Shown: positions 49,977-61,324 of the stretch, piece by piece
Position numbering within the stretch: the first letter of the stretch is position 1
Layout: each line of letters opens with the position of its first letter
Origin: Nonomuraea angiospora
GTDB lineage: Bacteria > Actinomycetota > Actinomycetes > Streptosporangiales > Streptosporangiaceae
DNA: 64,000 bases
Assembly: GCF_014873145.1 (NCBI RefSeq)
Contig: NZ_JADBEK010000001.1
Coordinates: forward strand, 6,696,001 to 6,760,000
Direction of reading: 5' to 3'
The notes under the pieces: model-generated
Told to the model about the DNA's origin: nothing
Seen by the model: the letters and a program-made list of their open reading frames with translations, nothing else
Database searches by the model: none
Position numbers and translations under genes: made by a program

Positions 49977-50923
49977 CGCTCGTCCTCCTTCAAGGTCCAC
50001 ATCAGGTACGGCAGGACGAGCGCCAGGGTGATCACGAGGAGCACGACGGCCAGCGCGTTGCCCCCTCCGAAGTTGTGGTTGATGAACGACTGGCTGTAGG
50101 ACCACAGGGCCAGCACCTGGCTCGACTGGGCCGGGCCGCCGTTGGTCATGCCGACGATGAGGTCGAACACCTTGAGCGAGCTGATCACGGTGAGCACCAG
50201 GACGACGGTGAAGGTCGGCCGCAGCGCCGGGAGGGTGACGTTCCGGAACGTCTGCCAGGCGGAGGCGCCGTCGAGCTTGGCCGCCTCGACCAGGTCGGCC
50301 GGCACCGTCTGCAGCCCGGCCAGGAACAGCACCATGGAGAAGCCCGTCGTCTGCCAGACGAAGGCGACGAAGACGGAGTAGAGGGCGATCTGCGGGTCGC
50401 CGAGCCAGTCCTGGATCCACGACGACAGGCCGAGGGACGTCAACGTGCTGTTGACCAGGCCGGAGTTCGGGTTGTAGATCCAGGTCCACATGGTCGCCAC
50501 GGCGATCGAGGCCAGCACGGCCGGGATGTAGAACGCCGAGCGCAGCAGGTTGCGGCCGAGGAGCCGGTGGTTGAGCGCCAGGGCGAGCAGCAGGGCGAGC
50601 ACCGTGGGCACGACGAGCGAGAGCACGACCCAGAGGACGCTGTTGCGCAGGGCGGTGTGGAAGACCGTGTCGTTGGTGAAGATGTCCTGGTAGTTCGCCA
50701 GTCCCGCCCAGATCTGCGGCACGGTGGGGAAGCCGTTCCACCGCACGAAGCTGAGGTAGATCGCCGAGACGATGGGGAACAGCAGGAAGATCCCGTAGAG
50801 CGCCAGCGCGGGCGCCAGGAACGGCAGCGCGCCCAGAATGGGCAGGCCGCGGCGTGGCGTGCGGGGGCGGTGCGAGGGGTGGGTGGGTCGTGACGTGGTC
50901 GGGGCGGTGGACACGGTGGCCAA
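49973..50923 (-). CDS. Sugar ABC transporter permease 1 (CUT1)
   Basis: A protein of 316 residues, six helices, EAA loop EAAKLDGASAWQTFRNVTLP. I chose TTG 50921-50923, because a strong GAGGAGGAG stands 5-6 bases before it; a frame to 50980 would put that site inside the gene. The long Pro/Arg-rich N-terminus precedes the first helix. Second gene of the leftward operon. Confidence 0.9.
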   Translation of the reverse strand: MATVSTAPTTSRPTHPSHRPRTPRRGLPILGALPFLAPALALYGIFLLFPIVSAIYLSFVRWNGFPTVPQIWAGLANYQDIFTNDTVFHTALRNSVLWVVLSLVVPTVLALLLALALNHRLLGRNLLRSAFYIPAVLASIAVATMWTWIYNPNSGLVNSTLTSLGLSSWIQDWLGDPQIALYSVFVAFVWQTTGFSMVLFLAGLQTVPADLVEAAKLDGASAWQTFRNVTLPALRPTFTVVLVLTVISSLKVFDLIVGMTNGGPAQSSQVLALWSYSQSFINHNFGGGNALAVVLLVITLALVLPYLMWTLKEDER

Positions 50924-50986
50924 GGCCGCTCCTCCTCGGTTGATCGGACCGGCCGGAGGGCGATCCCCCCGGCCGATCACGGCTGG

Positions 50987-52264
50987 TCAGTCCTTATGGG
51001 TGTCGATGAACTTCTGCAGCAGCGCGCCCGCCTCCTTGGGGGCGATCGAGCCGCTGGTGACCCCGTTCTGGATGCGCCAGTACTCGGTCGTCACGTCGGT
51101 GGGGAAGTTCTGGTCGTTGTTGAGGAAGAACCCCTTGGCCTTGCCGGTCAGCTCGGCGATCTGGGTGTTGATCGGCGCGAGCGGGTTGGCGCCCTTGGTG
51201 TCCTTGTTCACCGGGACCGAGGAGAAGACGCCCAGGTACTTGCCCTCCACGGCGGCGGAGGTGAAGAAGTCCAGGAACTTGGCGGCCTCGTCCGGGTGCT
51301 TGCTCGTCTTGCTGATGTACATGCCCTCGGAGAAGCCGTAGAGCCGGTCGGTGCCGGTGGGCATCGGGAAGACGCCCACGTTGTTCTGGTCGTCGCCAGC
51401 GTCGATGTTCTGCTGGGTGAACCAGTCGCCCTCGAGCTGCATGGCCGACTTGCCCGAGTGGAACATCGCGCCCGCCTCGGCCACCGGCAGGCCGGCGAAG
51501 CCCTTGTTGAAGTAGTTGTCCGACCACTGCTTGAGCTGCTCGAAGGACTTGTCCACGCACGGCTGCCCGGCCCAGCTCGTCGCGCGGGTGTTGAGCTTGT
51601 CGCCCAGCTCGGCACCGCAGTTGGTCTCGATGAACGTGTCCAGCAGGCGCATGACGTGCCAGTTGTCCTTGCCGCCCATGGTGATCGGCGTTAGCCCGGC
51701 GTCCTTGAGCTTCTGCGCCGCCGTGGCCCACTCCTGGTACGTGGTGGGCGGCGCGCTGATGCCCGCCTTGGCGAACTGGTCCTTGTGGTAGTAGACGACC
51801 TCGGTGCGCTGCGTCCAGGGCACGCCGTGGTAACCGCCGTACTGCTTGTACGCCGCCAGCGTCGACGGGTTGAACCGGTCGGCCCACTTGTACTGCTCGT
51901 AGTACTTGCCCAGGTCGAGGCTCACGCCCGACTTGACGAGCTCGCCGCCGAGACCCGGCCCGGCCCAGTTGTAGTAGATGTCCGGGCCGGAACTACTGCC
52001 GGCCGTGGTGCGCAGCGCGTCCTTGTGCGCATCTACCGCGCGGTACTGAAGATCTACCTTGATGTTCGGGTTCTGCTTCTCGAAGTCGCCGATAATCGAC
52101 TTGAACGCGGCGGTCGCCGTGTCCGCGTTCTGAGTGACCATCCACCAGCTCAGCTTGACCTGCCCCCCGCTGGTCGCGCTGGTGTTGTCTTGGACTCGGC
52201 CGCTGCAGGCGGTCAGGAGCAGCGCAGACGCTGCCAGAGCTGCCGCTTTGCTTGCGATGTTCAT
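50987..52264 (-). CDS. Sugar ABC transporter solute-binding lipoprotein (CUT1)
   Basis: A protein of 425 residues with a lipoprotein signal peptide (lipobox LTAC) and the family 1 extracellular fold (KLSWWMVTQNADTATAAF, NIKVDLQYRAVDAHKDAL, MQLEGDWFTQQ). It binds a glycoside or oligosaccharide outside the cell for the two permeases that follow. First gene of the leftward operon; its promoter region holds a perfect 18-bp palindrome 25 bp upstream of the start codon. Confidence 0.9.
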   Translation of the reverse strand: MNIASKAAALAASALLLTACSGRVQDNTSATSGGQVKLSWWMVTQNADTATAAFKSIIGDFEKQNPNIKVDLQYRAVDAHKDALRTTAGSSSGPDIYYNWAGPGLGGELVKSGVSLDLGKYYEQYKWADRFNPSTLAAYKQYGGYHGVPWTQRTEVVYYHKDQFAKAGISAPPTTYQEWATAAQKLKDAGLTPITMGGKDNWHVMRLLDTFIETNCGAELGDKLNTRATSWAGQPCVDKSFEQLKQWSDNYFNKGFAGLPVAEAGAMFHSGKSAMQLEGDWFTQQNIDAGDDQNNVGVFPMPTGTDRLYGFSEGMYISKTSKHPDEAAKFLDFFTSAAVEGKYLGVFSSVPVNKDTKGANPLAPINTQIAELTGKAKGFFLNNDQNFPTDVTTEYWRIQNGVTSGSIAPKEAGALLQKFIDTHKD

Positions 52265-52288
52265 TGCCTCTCCAGAGGGCTGGAGGCG

Positions 52289-52306
52289 ATTGAATAGCTA
52301 TTCAAT
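52289..52306. promoter_or_regulatory. Operator A, perfect 18-bp palindrome
   Basis: ATTGAATAGCTATTCAAT reads the same on both strands. It lies between the divergent importer and transketolase operons, 25 bp from the start of the solute-binding protein gene. A weaker inverted pair ATTC-N5-GAAT follows at 52318-52330. It shares the word GAATAG with operator B and with the regulator's own upstream site. Confidence 0.75.
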
Positions 52307-52389
52307 ACCGCCTGTCTATTCGAGCGGAATGTAACGTCGGCGACATACAACCGTCAAGAACCAGGCGAGCCGCAAGCTTCCGCACCTCA

Positions 52390-52419
52390 TTGACATGAAC
52401 GCGATAGCGGCCGTAGCTT
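52390..52419 (+). promoter_or_regulatory. Promoter of the transketolase/kinase operon
   Basis: TTGACA (52390-52395), an 18-bp spacer and TAGCTT (52414-52419). Transcription would begin near 52427, and operator B lies just after it, where a bound repressor would stop elongation or open-complex formation. Confidence 0.5.
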
Positions 52420-52438
52420 CAAAATATGCCTAGTCATA

Positions 52439-52455
52439 TTGGAATAGATATTCAA
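52439..52455. promoter_or_regulatory. Operator B, near-palindrome
   Basis: TTGGAATAGATATTCAA is operator A with one extra base in the left arm and one change in the centre. It is 12 bp before the transketolase subunit start. It explains coordinate control of the divergent operons. Confidence 0.65.
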
Positions 52456-52466
52456 GGCGTGGCCCG

Positions 52467-53357
52467 GTGATGTCGTTGCTCGCTGCCGATCCGACGCGTT
52501 CGGCCGTCTATCGCCAGGCGGCCGAGCGGATTCGCCGGGCCGACCGGCACACCGCGGCCGCGGAGCTGGACCAGCTGGCCACGGAGGTGCGCCGGAGCAT
52601 CATCCGCATGATCGACCGTGCCCAGCTGGGGCACGTCGGAGGTGACCTGTCGGTCACCGACATCCTGGTCACCTGCTTCTACGGCGTGTTGTCCGTCGAT
52701 CCGGAACGTCCGAGGTGGAGCGGGCGCGACCGTTTCGTGCTGAGCAAGGGACACTGCGCCGCCGCCCTGTACTCGACCCTCGCCCACTGCGGCTTCTTCC
52801 CCGAGGCCGAGCTGGACACCTTCATGGCCCCGCTGTCGGCGCTCAACGGTCACCCCAACCGCATCAAGGTCCCCGGCATCGAGACCAACACCGGCGCGCT
52901 CGGGCACGGCCTGCCCGTGGCCACCGGGTGCGCGCTGGCCGCCCAGCTCGACGGCGCGGACTGGCGCACGTTCGTCGTGCTCGGCGACGGGGAGCTGCAG
53001 GAAGGCAGCAACTGGGAGGCGGCCATGGCGGCCGCCCACCACGGCCTGTCCTCGCTGACCGCCGTCATCGACCGCAACCGGCTGCAGCAGGGCGCCAGGA
53101 CCGAGGACACCAACGCCCTGGGGGCGCTGGACGACAAGTGGCGCAGCTTCGGCTGGGAGGTACGCGAGGTCGACGGCCACGACCACCTCGCCCTCCTGGA
53201 GGCGATGAGCGGCTCGTCGACCGGCAGGCCGGTCGCCGTCATCGCCCACACGATCAAGGGGAAGGGAGTGTCGTTCATGGAGGACCGCGTGGAGTGGCAC
53301 CACAAGGTGCCGAGCCCCGACCAGGTCGAAGCGGCCCTCGCGGAGCTGGCCCGATGA
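52467..53357 (+). CDS. Transketolase, N-terminal (TPP-binding) subunit
   Basis: A protein of 296 residues, the pyrophosphate half of a split transketolase: GHVGGDLSVTDILVTCFYG, DRFVLSKGHCAAALY, and the TPP motif GDGELQEGSNWEAAMAAAHH with the distal Asn. GTG 52467 or ATG 52470 starts it. It works only with the C-terminal subunit encoded next (4-bp overlap). Two-subunit transketolases include the apulose-4-phosphate transketolase, which yields dihydroxyacetone phosphate and a glycolytic sugar phosphate by C2 transfer; ordinary pentose-phosphate transketolase is one long chain in actinobacteria. Confidence 0.85.
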   Translation: MMSLLAADPTRSAVYRQAAERIRRADRHTAAAELDQLATEVRRSIIRMIDRAQLGHVGGDLSVTDILVTCFYGVLSVDPERPRWSGRDRFVLSKGHCAAALYSTLAHCGFFPEAELDTFMAPLSALNGHPNRIKVPGIETNTGALGHGLPVATGCALAAQLDGADWRTFVVLGDGELQEGSNWEAAMAAAHHGLSSLTAVIDRNRLQQGARTEDTNALGALDDKWRSFGWEVREVDGHDHLALLEAMSGSSTGRPVAVIAHTIKGKGVSFMEDRVEWHHKVPSPDQVEAALAELAR

Positions 53358-54307
53358 CCGTGACCGACCAGCAGACCGCCTTCGACTGCCGGCAGGACTT
53401 CGCCGCGGAGCTCCTGGCCCTGGCCGCCGAGGACGAGCGGATCGTGGCCGTCTGCAACGACTCCGTGGGCTCCAGCAACCTCGTCGGCTTCCGTGAGCGT
53501 TTCCCCGACCGGCTGATCAACGTCGGCATCGCCGAGCAGGACCTCGTCGGAGTCGGCGCGGGGCTGGCCAACGCCGGCAAGATCCCCTTCGTCTGCGCGG
53601 CGGCGCCGTTCCTCACCGGCCGCGCCCTGGAGCAGATCAAGGCCGACGTCGCCTACAGCGAGGCGCACGTCGTGCTCTGCGGGCAGAGCCCGGGCATGGC
53701 CTACGGCGAGCTCGGCCCCACCCACCACTCGATCGAGGACCTGTCCTGGATGCGCGCGGTCGCCGGGCTCGACGTGATCGTCCCGGCCGACTCCGTCCAG
53801 ACCCGCGCCGCCGTCCGGTGGGCGGCGGCCTCCGGCAGGCCCAGCTACGTGCGCATCCCGCGGTTCAAGGTGCCCGTGGTCACGCCCGAGGGCGCGCCCT
53901 TCGAGCCGCGCAGGGCGGTGCTGCTCGCCGACGGCGACGACGCCACGGTGATCGCCATCGGCTCGCTGACCTCCCGAGCGCTGCAGGCGGCCGCCCTGCT
54001 CCGCGAGGAGGGCGTCCACCTGCGGGTCCTCAACATGCCCTTCCTCGACCCGCTGGACGAGGAGGCCATCGTGGCCGCCGCGCGGGAGACCCGCGGCATC
54101 GTCACGGCCGAGGAGGCCACCGTCAGCGGCGGGCTCGGCGCGGCCGTCGCCGCCACCGTCGTCACCCGCCACCCCGTCCCCATGCGCATCCTCGGCGTGC
54201 CCCGCGTGTTCGCCCCCACCGGCGACACCGCCTTCCTGCTCGACCACTTCGGCCTGTCCGCCGACGGCATCGTCAGCGCCGTCAAGGACCTGCTGCGCCA
54301 TGGCTAG
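53354..54307 (+). CDS. Transketolase, C-terminal (pyrimidine-binding) subunit
   Basis: A protein of 317 residues: FPDRLINVGIAEQDLVGVGAGLA holds the catalytic Glu of the Pyr domain, then the HHSIEDLSWMRAVAGLDVIVPAD segment and a C-terminal domain (DATVIAIGSLTSRALQAAALL). ATG 53354 overlaps the first subunit by 4 bp. Together they form the TPP active site at the interface. The FGGY kinase follows with an 8-bp overlap, so ketose phosphorylation and cleavage are coupled. Confidence 0.87.
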   Translation: MTVTDQQTAFDCRQDFAAELLALAAEDERIVAVCNDSVGSSNLVGFRERFPDRLINVGIAEQDLVGVGAGLANAGKIPFVCAAAPFLTGRALEQIKADVAYSEAHVVLCGQSPGMAYGELGPTHHSIEDLSWMRAVAGLDVIVPADSVQTRAAVRWAAASGRPSYVRIPRFKVPVVTPEGAPFEPRRAVLLADGDDATVIAIGSLTSRALQAAALLREEGVHLRVLNMPFLDPLDEEAIVAAARETRGIVTAEEATVSGGLGAAVAATVVTRHPVPMRILGVPRVFAPTGDTAFLLDHFGLSADGIVSAVKDLLRHG

Positions 54308-55760
54308 CCCGCTCATCCTGGCCATCGACCAGGGCACCAGCTCCACCAAGGCGCTGCTCGTGGACGAGGGCGGCCGCGTCGTCTCCCGCGCCGTCGTACC
54401 GGTCGCCGAGAGCCAGCCCCGCCCCGGCTGGGTCGAGCAGTCCGCCGGCGAGCTGTGGCAGAGCGTGCGGCGGGCGGTCGCCGAGTGTGTCGCCCCCGAG
54501 CAGGCCGCCCGGGTCGCCGGGGTGGGGTTCAGCAACCAGCGCGAGTCGCTGGTGCTGTGGGAGCGCCGCACCGGCGAGCCGGTCGGGCCGCTGCTGAGCT
54601 GGCAGGACCAGCGCACCGCCGACCACTGCCACGAGCTGGCCGGCTCCGCCGAGCTGGTGCGCTCGGTCAGCGGGATGCCCCTGGACCCCATGTTCTCCGC
54701 GCTCAAGGCCCGCTGGCTGCTGGATGCCCACGACCCGGACCGCGGGCGCAGCCGCGCGGGCGAGCTGTGCCTGGGCACCGTCGACTCCTGGCTGCTCAGC
54801 CGCCTGGGCGGGGAGCATCTCATCGAGGTCGGCAACGCCTCCCGCACCCAGCTCCTCGACGTCGGGACCGGGGACTGGGACCCGCGGCTCCTGGAGCTGT
54901 TCGGAGTGCCCGCCGAGGTCCTGCCCCGGGTGGTCGCCTCCTGCGGCCCCTTCCCCACCGTCCGCGACCTCGCGCCGCTGCCCGACGGGGTGCCGGTGCT
55001 GGCGGTCATGGGCGACTCGCACGCCGCGATGTTCGCCCACGCCGGCTGGCGGCCCGGCGTGGTGAAGGCCACCTACGGCACCGGCTCCTCCGTGATGGCC
55101 ATCGGCGGCCCTCCGGACGCGCCCGGCCTGTGCCGCAGCATCGCCTGGGACCTCGGGGACGGTCCCGTTCACGCCGTCGAGGGCAACATCCGCGCGACCG
55201 GTCGCGCCGTCAGCTGGCTGGCGGAGCTGTTCGACGTGCCCGCCGACGTGCTGCTGGCCGAAGCCGCCGACCCGGGCAACGTCCACTTCGTGCCCGCCTT
55301 CGGTGGCCTCGGCGCCCCTTGGTGGGATCCGGACGCCAGCCCCGTCATCATCGGGCTGACGCTCGCCACCCGCCGGGCCCAGCTCGTCGCCGCCGCCCTG
55401 GAGGCGGTCGCCTTCCAGGTCGAGGACGTGGTGGCCGCCGCCGATCAGGCCGTCGGCCAGGTGAGCGTGCTCATGGCCGACGGTGGGCTCACCCGCAGCG
55501 CCCGCTTGATGCAGCTCCAGGCCGACGTCAGCGGCCGGGCCGTCGCCCGCTCCGGCGAGCACGACCTGTCATGCCTCGGCGTGGCCGACGCCGCCGGGCT
55601 CGCGGCCAAGCTGTGGACGCTCGGCGAGCTGGAACGCCGCCCGCGGCCTGCCGACCGCTTCGAGCCCGCCCTGGACGAGACGGATCGCGCGGCCAGGAGA
55701 GCCGCCTGGCACGAGGCGGTGCGCAGGTCCCGCCCCTCCGGTGAAGGGAGCATCACATGA
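54300..55760 (+). CDS. FGGY-family carbohydrate kinase (candidate apulose kinase)
   Basis: A protein of 486 residues with the FGGY fold: LAIDQGTSSTKALLVDEGG (ATP loop 1), GVGFSNQRESLVLWER, the base Asp 239 in GDSHAAMFA, and the second ATP region KATYGTGSSVMAIGG to ADGGLTRSARLMQ. Such kinases phosphorylate ketoses or polyols such as xylulose or glycerol. Placed between a split transketolase and a CUT2 importer, it most likely phosphorylates the ketose formed by the divergent isomerase, D-apulose to D-apulose 4-phosphate under the pathway proposed here. Glycerol, xylulose or another ketose remain possible. Confidence 0.85.
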   Translation: MASPLILAIDQGTSSTKALLVDEGGRVVSRAVVPVAESQPRPGWVEQSAGELWQSVRRAVAECVAPEQAARVAGVGFSNQRESLVLWERRTGEPVGPLLSWQDQRTADHCHELAGSAELVRSVSGMPLDPMFSALKARWLLDAHDPDRGRSRAGELCLGTVDSWLLSRLGGEHLIEVGNASRTQLLDVGTGDWDPRLLELFGVPAEVLPRVVASCGPFPTVRDLAPLPDGVPVLAVMGDSHAAMFAHAGWRPGVVKATYGTGSSVMAIGGPPDAPGLCRSIAWDLGDGPVHAVEGNIRATGRAVSWLAELFDVPADVLLAEAADPGNVHFVPAFGGLGAPWWDPDASPVIIGLTLATRRAQLVAAALEAVAFQVEDVVAAADQAVGQVSVLMADGGLTRSARLMQLQADVSGRAVARSGEHDLSCLGVADAAGLAAKLWTLGELERRPRPADRFEPALDETDRAARRAAWHEAVRRSRPSGEGSIT

Positions 55761-56401
55761 CCGCAACGGCGCCGACCCCCCGTCGGCGCGTCCCGATCCG
55801 CTGGATCACCGCCGCGGCCGTCGCCGTGCTGGTGGTGCTCATGGCCGTCAGCACCGAGTACCGGACGGCCGAGACCGCGGCCGCGGCGGCGCCGAAGAAG
55901 TTCGACCCGGCCGCGTTCGGGGCCCAGAACTACGAGGCCAAGATCGTCCCGGCCGTCAAGAGCGCCGCCGTGGACCTGCCCGTCCTGCTCGACGCCCTGG
56001 CCGCCGACAAGGAGGCCGCGAGCCAGAAGTACGGCAAGCGCCAGGGCACCGGCCCCTACACCTTCGCCGTCAAGGTGACGGGCGAGGCCGGCGCGGCCAG
56101 GTCCGGGCTGCTGCCCGTCACCGTCAAGGGCCTGCCGGAAGGCACCCGCGTCTCCGTGCAGATCGGCCCCGCCATCAACGGCACCGCGCTGCGCGACGCG
56201 GTGGGATTCATCACGTTCGGCCAGTTCACCAACCAGGTGGAGTACGCCGACGCCGCCACCGCCCTGAACAACCAGCTGCGCGACAAGCTGCTCAAGGGGC
56301 TGGACGCGGCGGCGCTGGACGGCAAGCAGATCTCCGTCACCGGGGCGTTCACCCTGCTGACGCCCCAGACCGTGACGATCACGCCGGTGGCGATCTCATG
56401 A
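55757..56401 (+). CDS. DUF2291 exported protein of the CUT2 importer
   Basis: A protein of 214 residues: one N-terminal membrane segment (about 15-36, WITAAAVAVLVVLMAVS) and an extracytoplasmic beta-domain (YTFAVKVTGEAG, VTVKGLPEGTRVSVQIGPAI). DUF2291 proteins commonly sit beside Rbs-type sugar transporters; their role is not established. Overlaps the kinase and the ATPase genes by 4 bp each. Confidence 0.82.
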   Translation: MTATAPTPRRRVPIRWITAAAVAVLVVLMAVSTEYRTAETAAAAAPKKFDPAAFGAQNYEAKIVPAVKSAAVDLPVLLDALAADKEAASQKYGKRQGTGPYTFAVKVTGEAGAARSGLLPVTVKGLPEGTRVSVQIGPAINGTALRDAVGFITFGQFTNQVEYADAATALNNQLRDKLLKGLDAAALDGKQISVTGAFTLLTPQTVTITPVAIS

Positions 56402-57956
56402 GCGCGCCCGTCTCTGGGCCCGTCTCTCGGCCCGTCTCTGGGCCCGTGCTGCGGGCCGGCGAGGTCACCAAGGTGTACGGCGGCACGCACGCGCTCAAAG
56501 GCGTCGACTTCGACGTGGCGCCCCGCCGGGTGACCGCGCTGTTCGGCGAGAACGGCGCCGGCAAGTCGACCCTGATGAAGATCCTGGCCGGGATCGAGCG
56601 GCCCACCACCGGCCACGTCGAGCTGGACGGGCGGCCCGTGCGGCTGCACTCCTCGCGCGACGCCGCCGACCAGGGCATCTCCATCATCCACCAGGAGCTC
56701 AGCCTCTGCCCCAACCTCAGCATCCAGGACAACCTGTTCCTGGCCCGCGAGGTCCGCACCGCGTACGGCTCCATCGACCGCAGGGCGCAGCGCGAGGCCA
56801 CGGCCGCGGTCCTGCGCCGGCTGGAGGAGGACGTCGACCCGGACCGGCTCGTCGGCGACCTGCGGCTCGGCCAGCAGCAGCTCGTGGAGATCGCCCGCGC
56901 GCTGCTGCAGCGGGCCCGCGTCCTCATCATGGACGAGCCGACCTCGGCCCTGACCGCGCCCGAGGTCGAGGTGCTCTTCCGGGTGATCAGGGAGCTGACC
57001 GCCGCGGGCGTCGCCGTCGTCTACATCTCCCACCATCTGGACGAGGCGCTGGAGATCGCCGACGACGTCGTGGTGCTGCGCGACGGGCGGCTGGTCGCCA
57101 CGGCCCGGGCCGACGAGGTCGACATCCGCTGGATCGTCGAGCAGATGGTCGGCCGCGACCAGGACACGCTGTTCCCCAGCCGGGAGCCGGTGCTCGGCGA
57201 GGAGGCGCTGGCCGTCCGCCGGCTCACCGTGGCCGACCCGGGCGTACCCGACCGGCTGGCCGTGAACGGCCTGTCGCTCAGCGTGCGCGCGGGCGAGATC
57301 GTCGGCATCTACGGGCTGATGGGCTCAGGCCGCACCGAGCTGCTGGAGACGCTGGCGGGCCGCCTGCGGCCGTCCTCCGGCGAGATCCTGCTGGAAGGCA
57401 CGCCCCTGCACGAGGCCGGGATCCGCGACCGCATCGAGCGGGGCGTGGTGCTGGTGCCCGAGGACCGCCAGCGCGACGGGCTCGTCCAGACCATGTCGGT
57501 CGGGCAGAACCTGTCCCTGGCGGCGCTCGGCACGTTCGTCCGCGGCCTGTTCGTCTCCCAGGAGCGCGAGCGCGCCGCCGTCACCCGCACCATCGCCGAC
57601 GTCACCGTCAAGACCAGCGGCGCCCAGGCGGCCATCGGGTCGCTGAGCGGCGGCAACCAGCAGAAAGTGATCATCGGCAAGGCGCTGCTGACCGGGCCGC
57701 GCGTCCTGCTGCTGGACGAGCCGTCCCGCGGCGTGGACGTGGGCGCCAAGGCCGACATCTTCGAGCTGATGGCGGCCCAGGCCAGGAGGGGCCTGGCCGT
57801 GCTGTTCACCACATCCGACGCCGAAGAGGCCCTGCACATCCCCGACCGGCTGCTCGTGCTCGCCCGCGGCGCCCTCGTCGGCGAGTTTCGGCGCGGCGAG
57901 CTGACCCGGGAGGAACTCATGCGCGTGTCCGACGGCGGAACTCAGGACGGTTCGTC

Positions 57957-57960
<4 letters not shown>
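56398..57960 (+). CDS. Sugar ABC transporter ATP-binding protein, duplicated (RbsA type)
   Basis: A protein of 520 residues with two ATPase domains: Walker A GENGAGKS, signature RLGQQQLVEIARAL and Walker B VLIMDEPTSAL in the first; a diverged Walker A (GLMGSGRTE), signature LSGGNQQKVIIGKAL and VLLLDEPSRGVDVG in the second, as in all CUT2 ATPases. It energises the permease that follows. ATG 56398 overlaps the DUF2291 stop by 4 bp. The first 16 or so residues come from a 12-bp tandem repeat and are not part of the usual N-terminus. Confidence 0.93.
56407..56454 (+). repeat. Four 12-bp tandem units at the RbsA-type N-terminus
   Basis: CCCGTCTCTGGG repeats at 56407, 56419 (one change) and 56431, with a diverged fourth unit at 56443. 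It encodes alternating Gly-Pro-Val-Ser and Arg-Pro-Val-Ser units before the conserved start of the ATPase. Confidence 0.8.
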
Positions 57961-60048
<2,088 letters not shown>

Positions 60049-60091
60049 CCCCGCCGGAGTCTCCGCCACCGCGGTACGGACAATAGGCTTC

Positions 60092-60105
60092 ATTCAGGAG
60101 TGAAT
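60092..60105. promoter_or_regulatory. Inverted repeat before the SorC-type regulator gene
   Basis: ATTCA (60092-60096), four bases, TGAAT (60101-60105), followed by AGAA. The TGAATAG word matches operator A. It lies 16 bp before the regulator start and would allow self-control. Confidence 0.5.
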
Positions 60106-60120
60106 AGAAAGGGGTGCGCG

Positions 60121-61095
60121 GTGGTCCAGAACCCGGAACGTAGGCGCGACACGACCAAGGATCACCTGCGCCTCCTGGCCCGGGTGGCACGCATGTACCA
60201 CGAGCAGAACATGCGCCAGCCCGAGATCGCCGCCACGCTCAACATCTCGCAGCCCCGCGTGTCCCGCCTGCTCAAGGAGGCGGTCACGCGGGGCATGGTC
60301 CGCACGGTGGTCACGCTCCCCGAAGGGGTGCACACCGAGCTGGAGGAGGAGCTGCAGCGGCGCTACGGGCTGCGCGACGCCGTGGTCGTGGACGTCGAGG
60401 ACTACCAGGACGACGTGATCCCGTCGCTGGCCTCGGCGGCCGCGGCCTACCTCGGCGTCACCTTCACCGGCGGCGACGTGATCGGCATCTCGTCCTGGAG
60501 CGAGACCCTGCTGGCCACGGTCGAACGCCTGCCGCAGAAGAACTCCCAGGTCGCCGACCGCGTCATCCAGCTCGTCGGCGGGGTCGGCAGCCCCGAGGCG
60601 CAGGTGCACGCCACCCGGCTGGTCGCCCGCCTGGCCAACCTCACCTACGCCCGGCCGATCTTCGTGCCCCTGCCCGGCGTGGTCGCGACCACCGCGATCC
60701 GCGACGCGCTGCTGGAGGACCCCGGCGTGAAGGACGTGCAGGCGCAGTGGCACGACCTGACCGTCGTGCTGGTCGGCATCGGCAGCCTGGAGCCCTCGCC
60801 GCTGCTGCTCAGCAGCGGCAACGCGGTCAGCCAGGCCGACCAGGAGGAGCTGCGCGGGCTCGGCGCCGTCGGCGACGTCTGCCTGCACTTCTTCGACGCC
60901 ACGGGGAAACCCGTCGACTCGGGCTTCGACCAGCGCGTCATCGGCATCGACGCGCCGTCCTTCCGCGCCGTCGAACGGCGGGTGGGGGTCGCGGGCGGCA
61001 TGCGCAAGCTCTCCGCGATCAAGGCCGCGATCGAGGGCGGCTGGGTCAACGTCCTCATCACCGACCTGACGGTCGCCCGCCTGCTCTGCTCCTGA
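60121..61095 (+). CDS. SorC/DeoR-type sugar-binding transcriptional regulator
   Basis: A protein of 324 residues. N-terminal helix-turn-helix (about 15-55: LARVARMYHEQNMRQPEIAA, LNISQPRVSRLLKEAV), then the SorC sugar-phosphate-binding domain (GVTFTGGDVIGISSWSETLL, IQLVGGVGSPE). GTG 60121 was chosen because AAAGGGG lies seven bases before it; GTG 60100 is in frame but overlaps the inverted repeat. Members of this family respond to a phosphorylated sugar. It follows the CUT2 genes and is the only regulator in the locus, so it is the best candidate to bind the operators at 52.3-52.5 kb. Confidence 0.88.
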   Translation: MVQNPERRRDTTKDHLRLLARVARMYHEQNMRQPEIAATLNISQPRVSRLLKEAVTRGMVRTVVTLPEGVHTELEEELQRRYGLRDAVVVDVEDYQDDVIPSLASAAAAYLGVTFTGGDVIGISSWSETLLATVERLPQKNSQVADRVIQLVGGVGSPEAQVHATRLVARLANLTYARPIFVPLPGVVATTAIRDALLEDPGVKDVQAQWHDLTVVLVGIGSLEPSPLLLSSGNAVSQADQEELRGLGAVGDVCLHFFDATGKPVDSGFDQRVIGIDAPSFRAVERRVGVAGGMRKLSAIKAAIEGGWVNVLITDLTVARLLCS

Positions 61096-61129
61096 TCGCG
61101 TTACGCTGGATCCACCGAACGAGGAGGGC

Positions 61130-61305
61130 CCAGGCCGAGGCCCGCCGGGTCGGCGCGCGAAGAGATCCCCAGCTTCGGGTGTACAGGTGGAACCCCACCG
61201 TCCGCGGGCTCAGGAAGAACTGGGCGCCGGTCGCGGCCGGCTCCGTACGTGCCCGCTCGGCCGAGGGTGCGGAGCCCAGCGCGGCGACGCGGCCGCTGGC
61301 CACGG
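61130..61305 (-). pseudogene. LuxR helix-turn-helix relic
   Basis: On the minus strand one frame reads GAQFFLSPRTVGFHLY (61228-61181) and, after a shift, a second frame reads PKLGISSRADPAG (near 61176-61140). Joined, these are the last two helices of a LuxR-type HTH domain. The upstream part (ASGRVAALGSAP and what follows) is scrambled. This accounts for the 229-bp gap between the SorC and DoxX genes. No intact gene remains. Confidence 0.6.
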
Positions 61306-61324
61306 CCGGCTCGTAGCCGCGGGT

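Noticed and set aside
52850..55072. A 740-codon antisense frame across the transketolase and kinase genes
   Set aside because: It spans several genuine overlapping genes and has Ser/Arg/Pro-rich composition without a domain.
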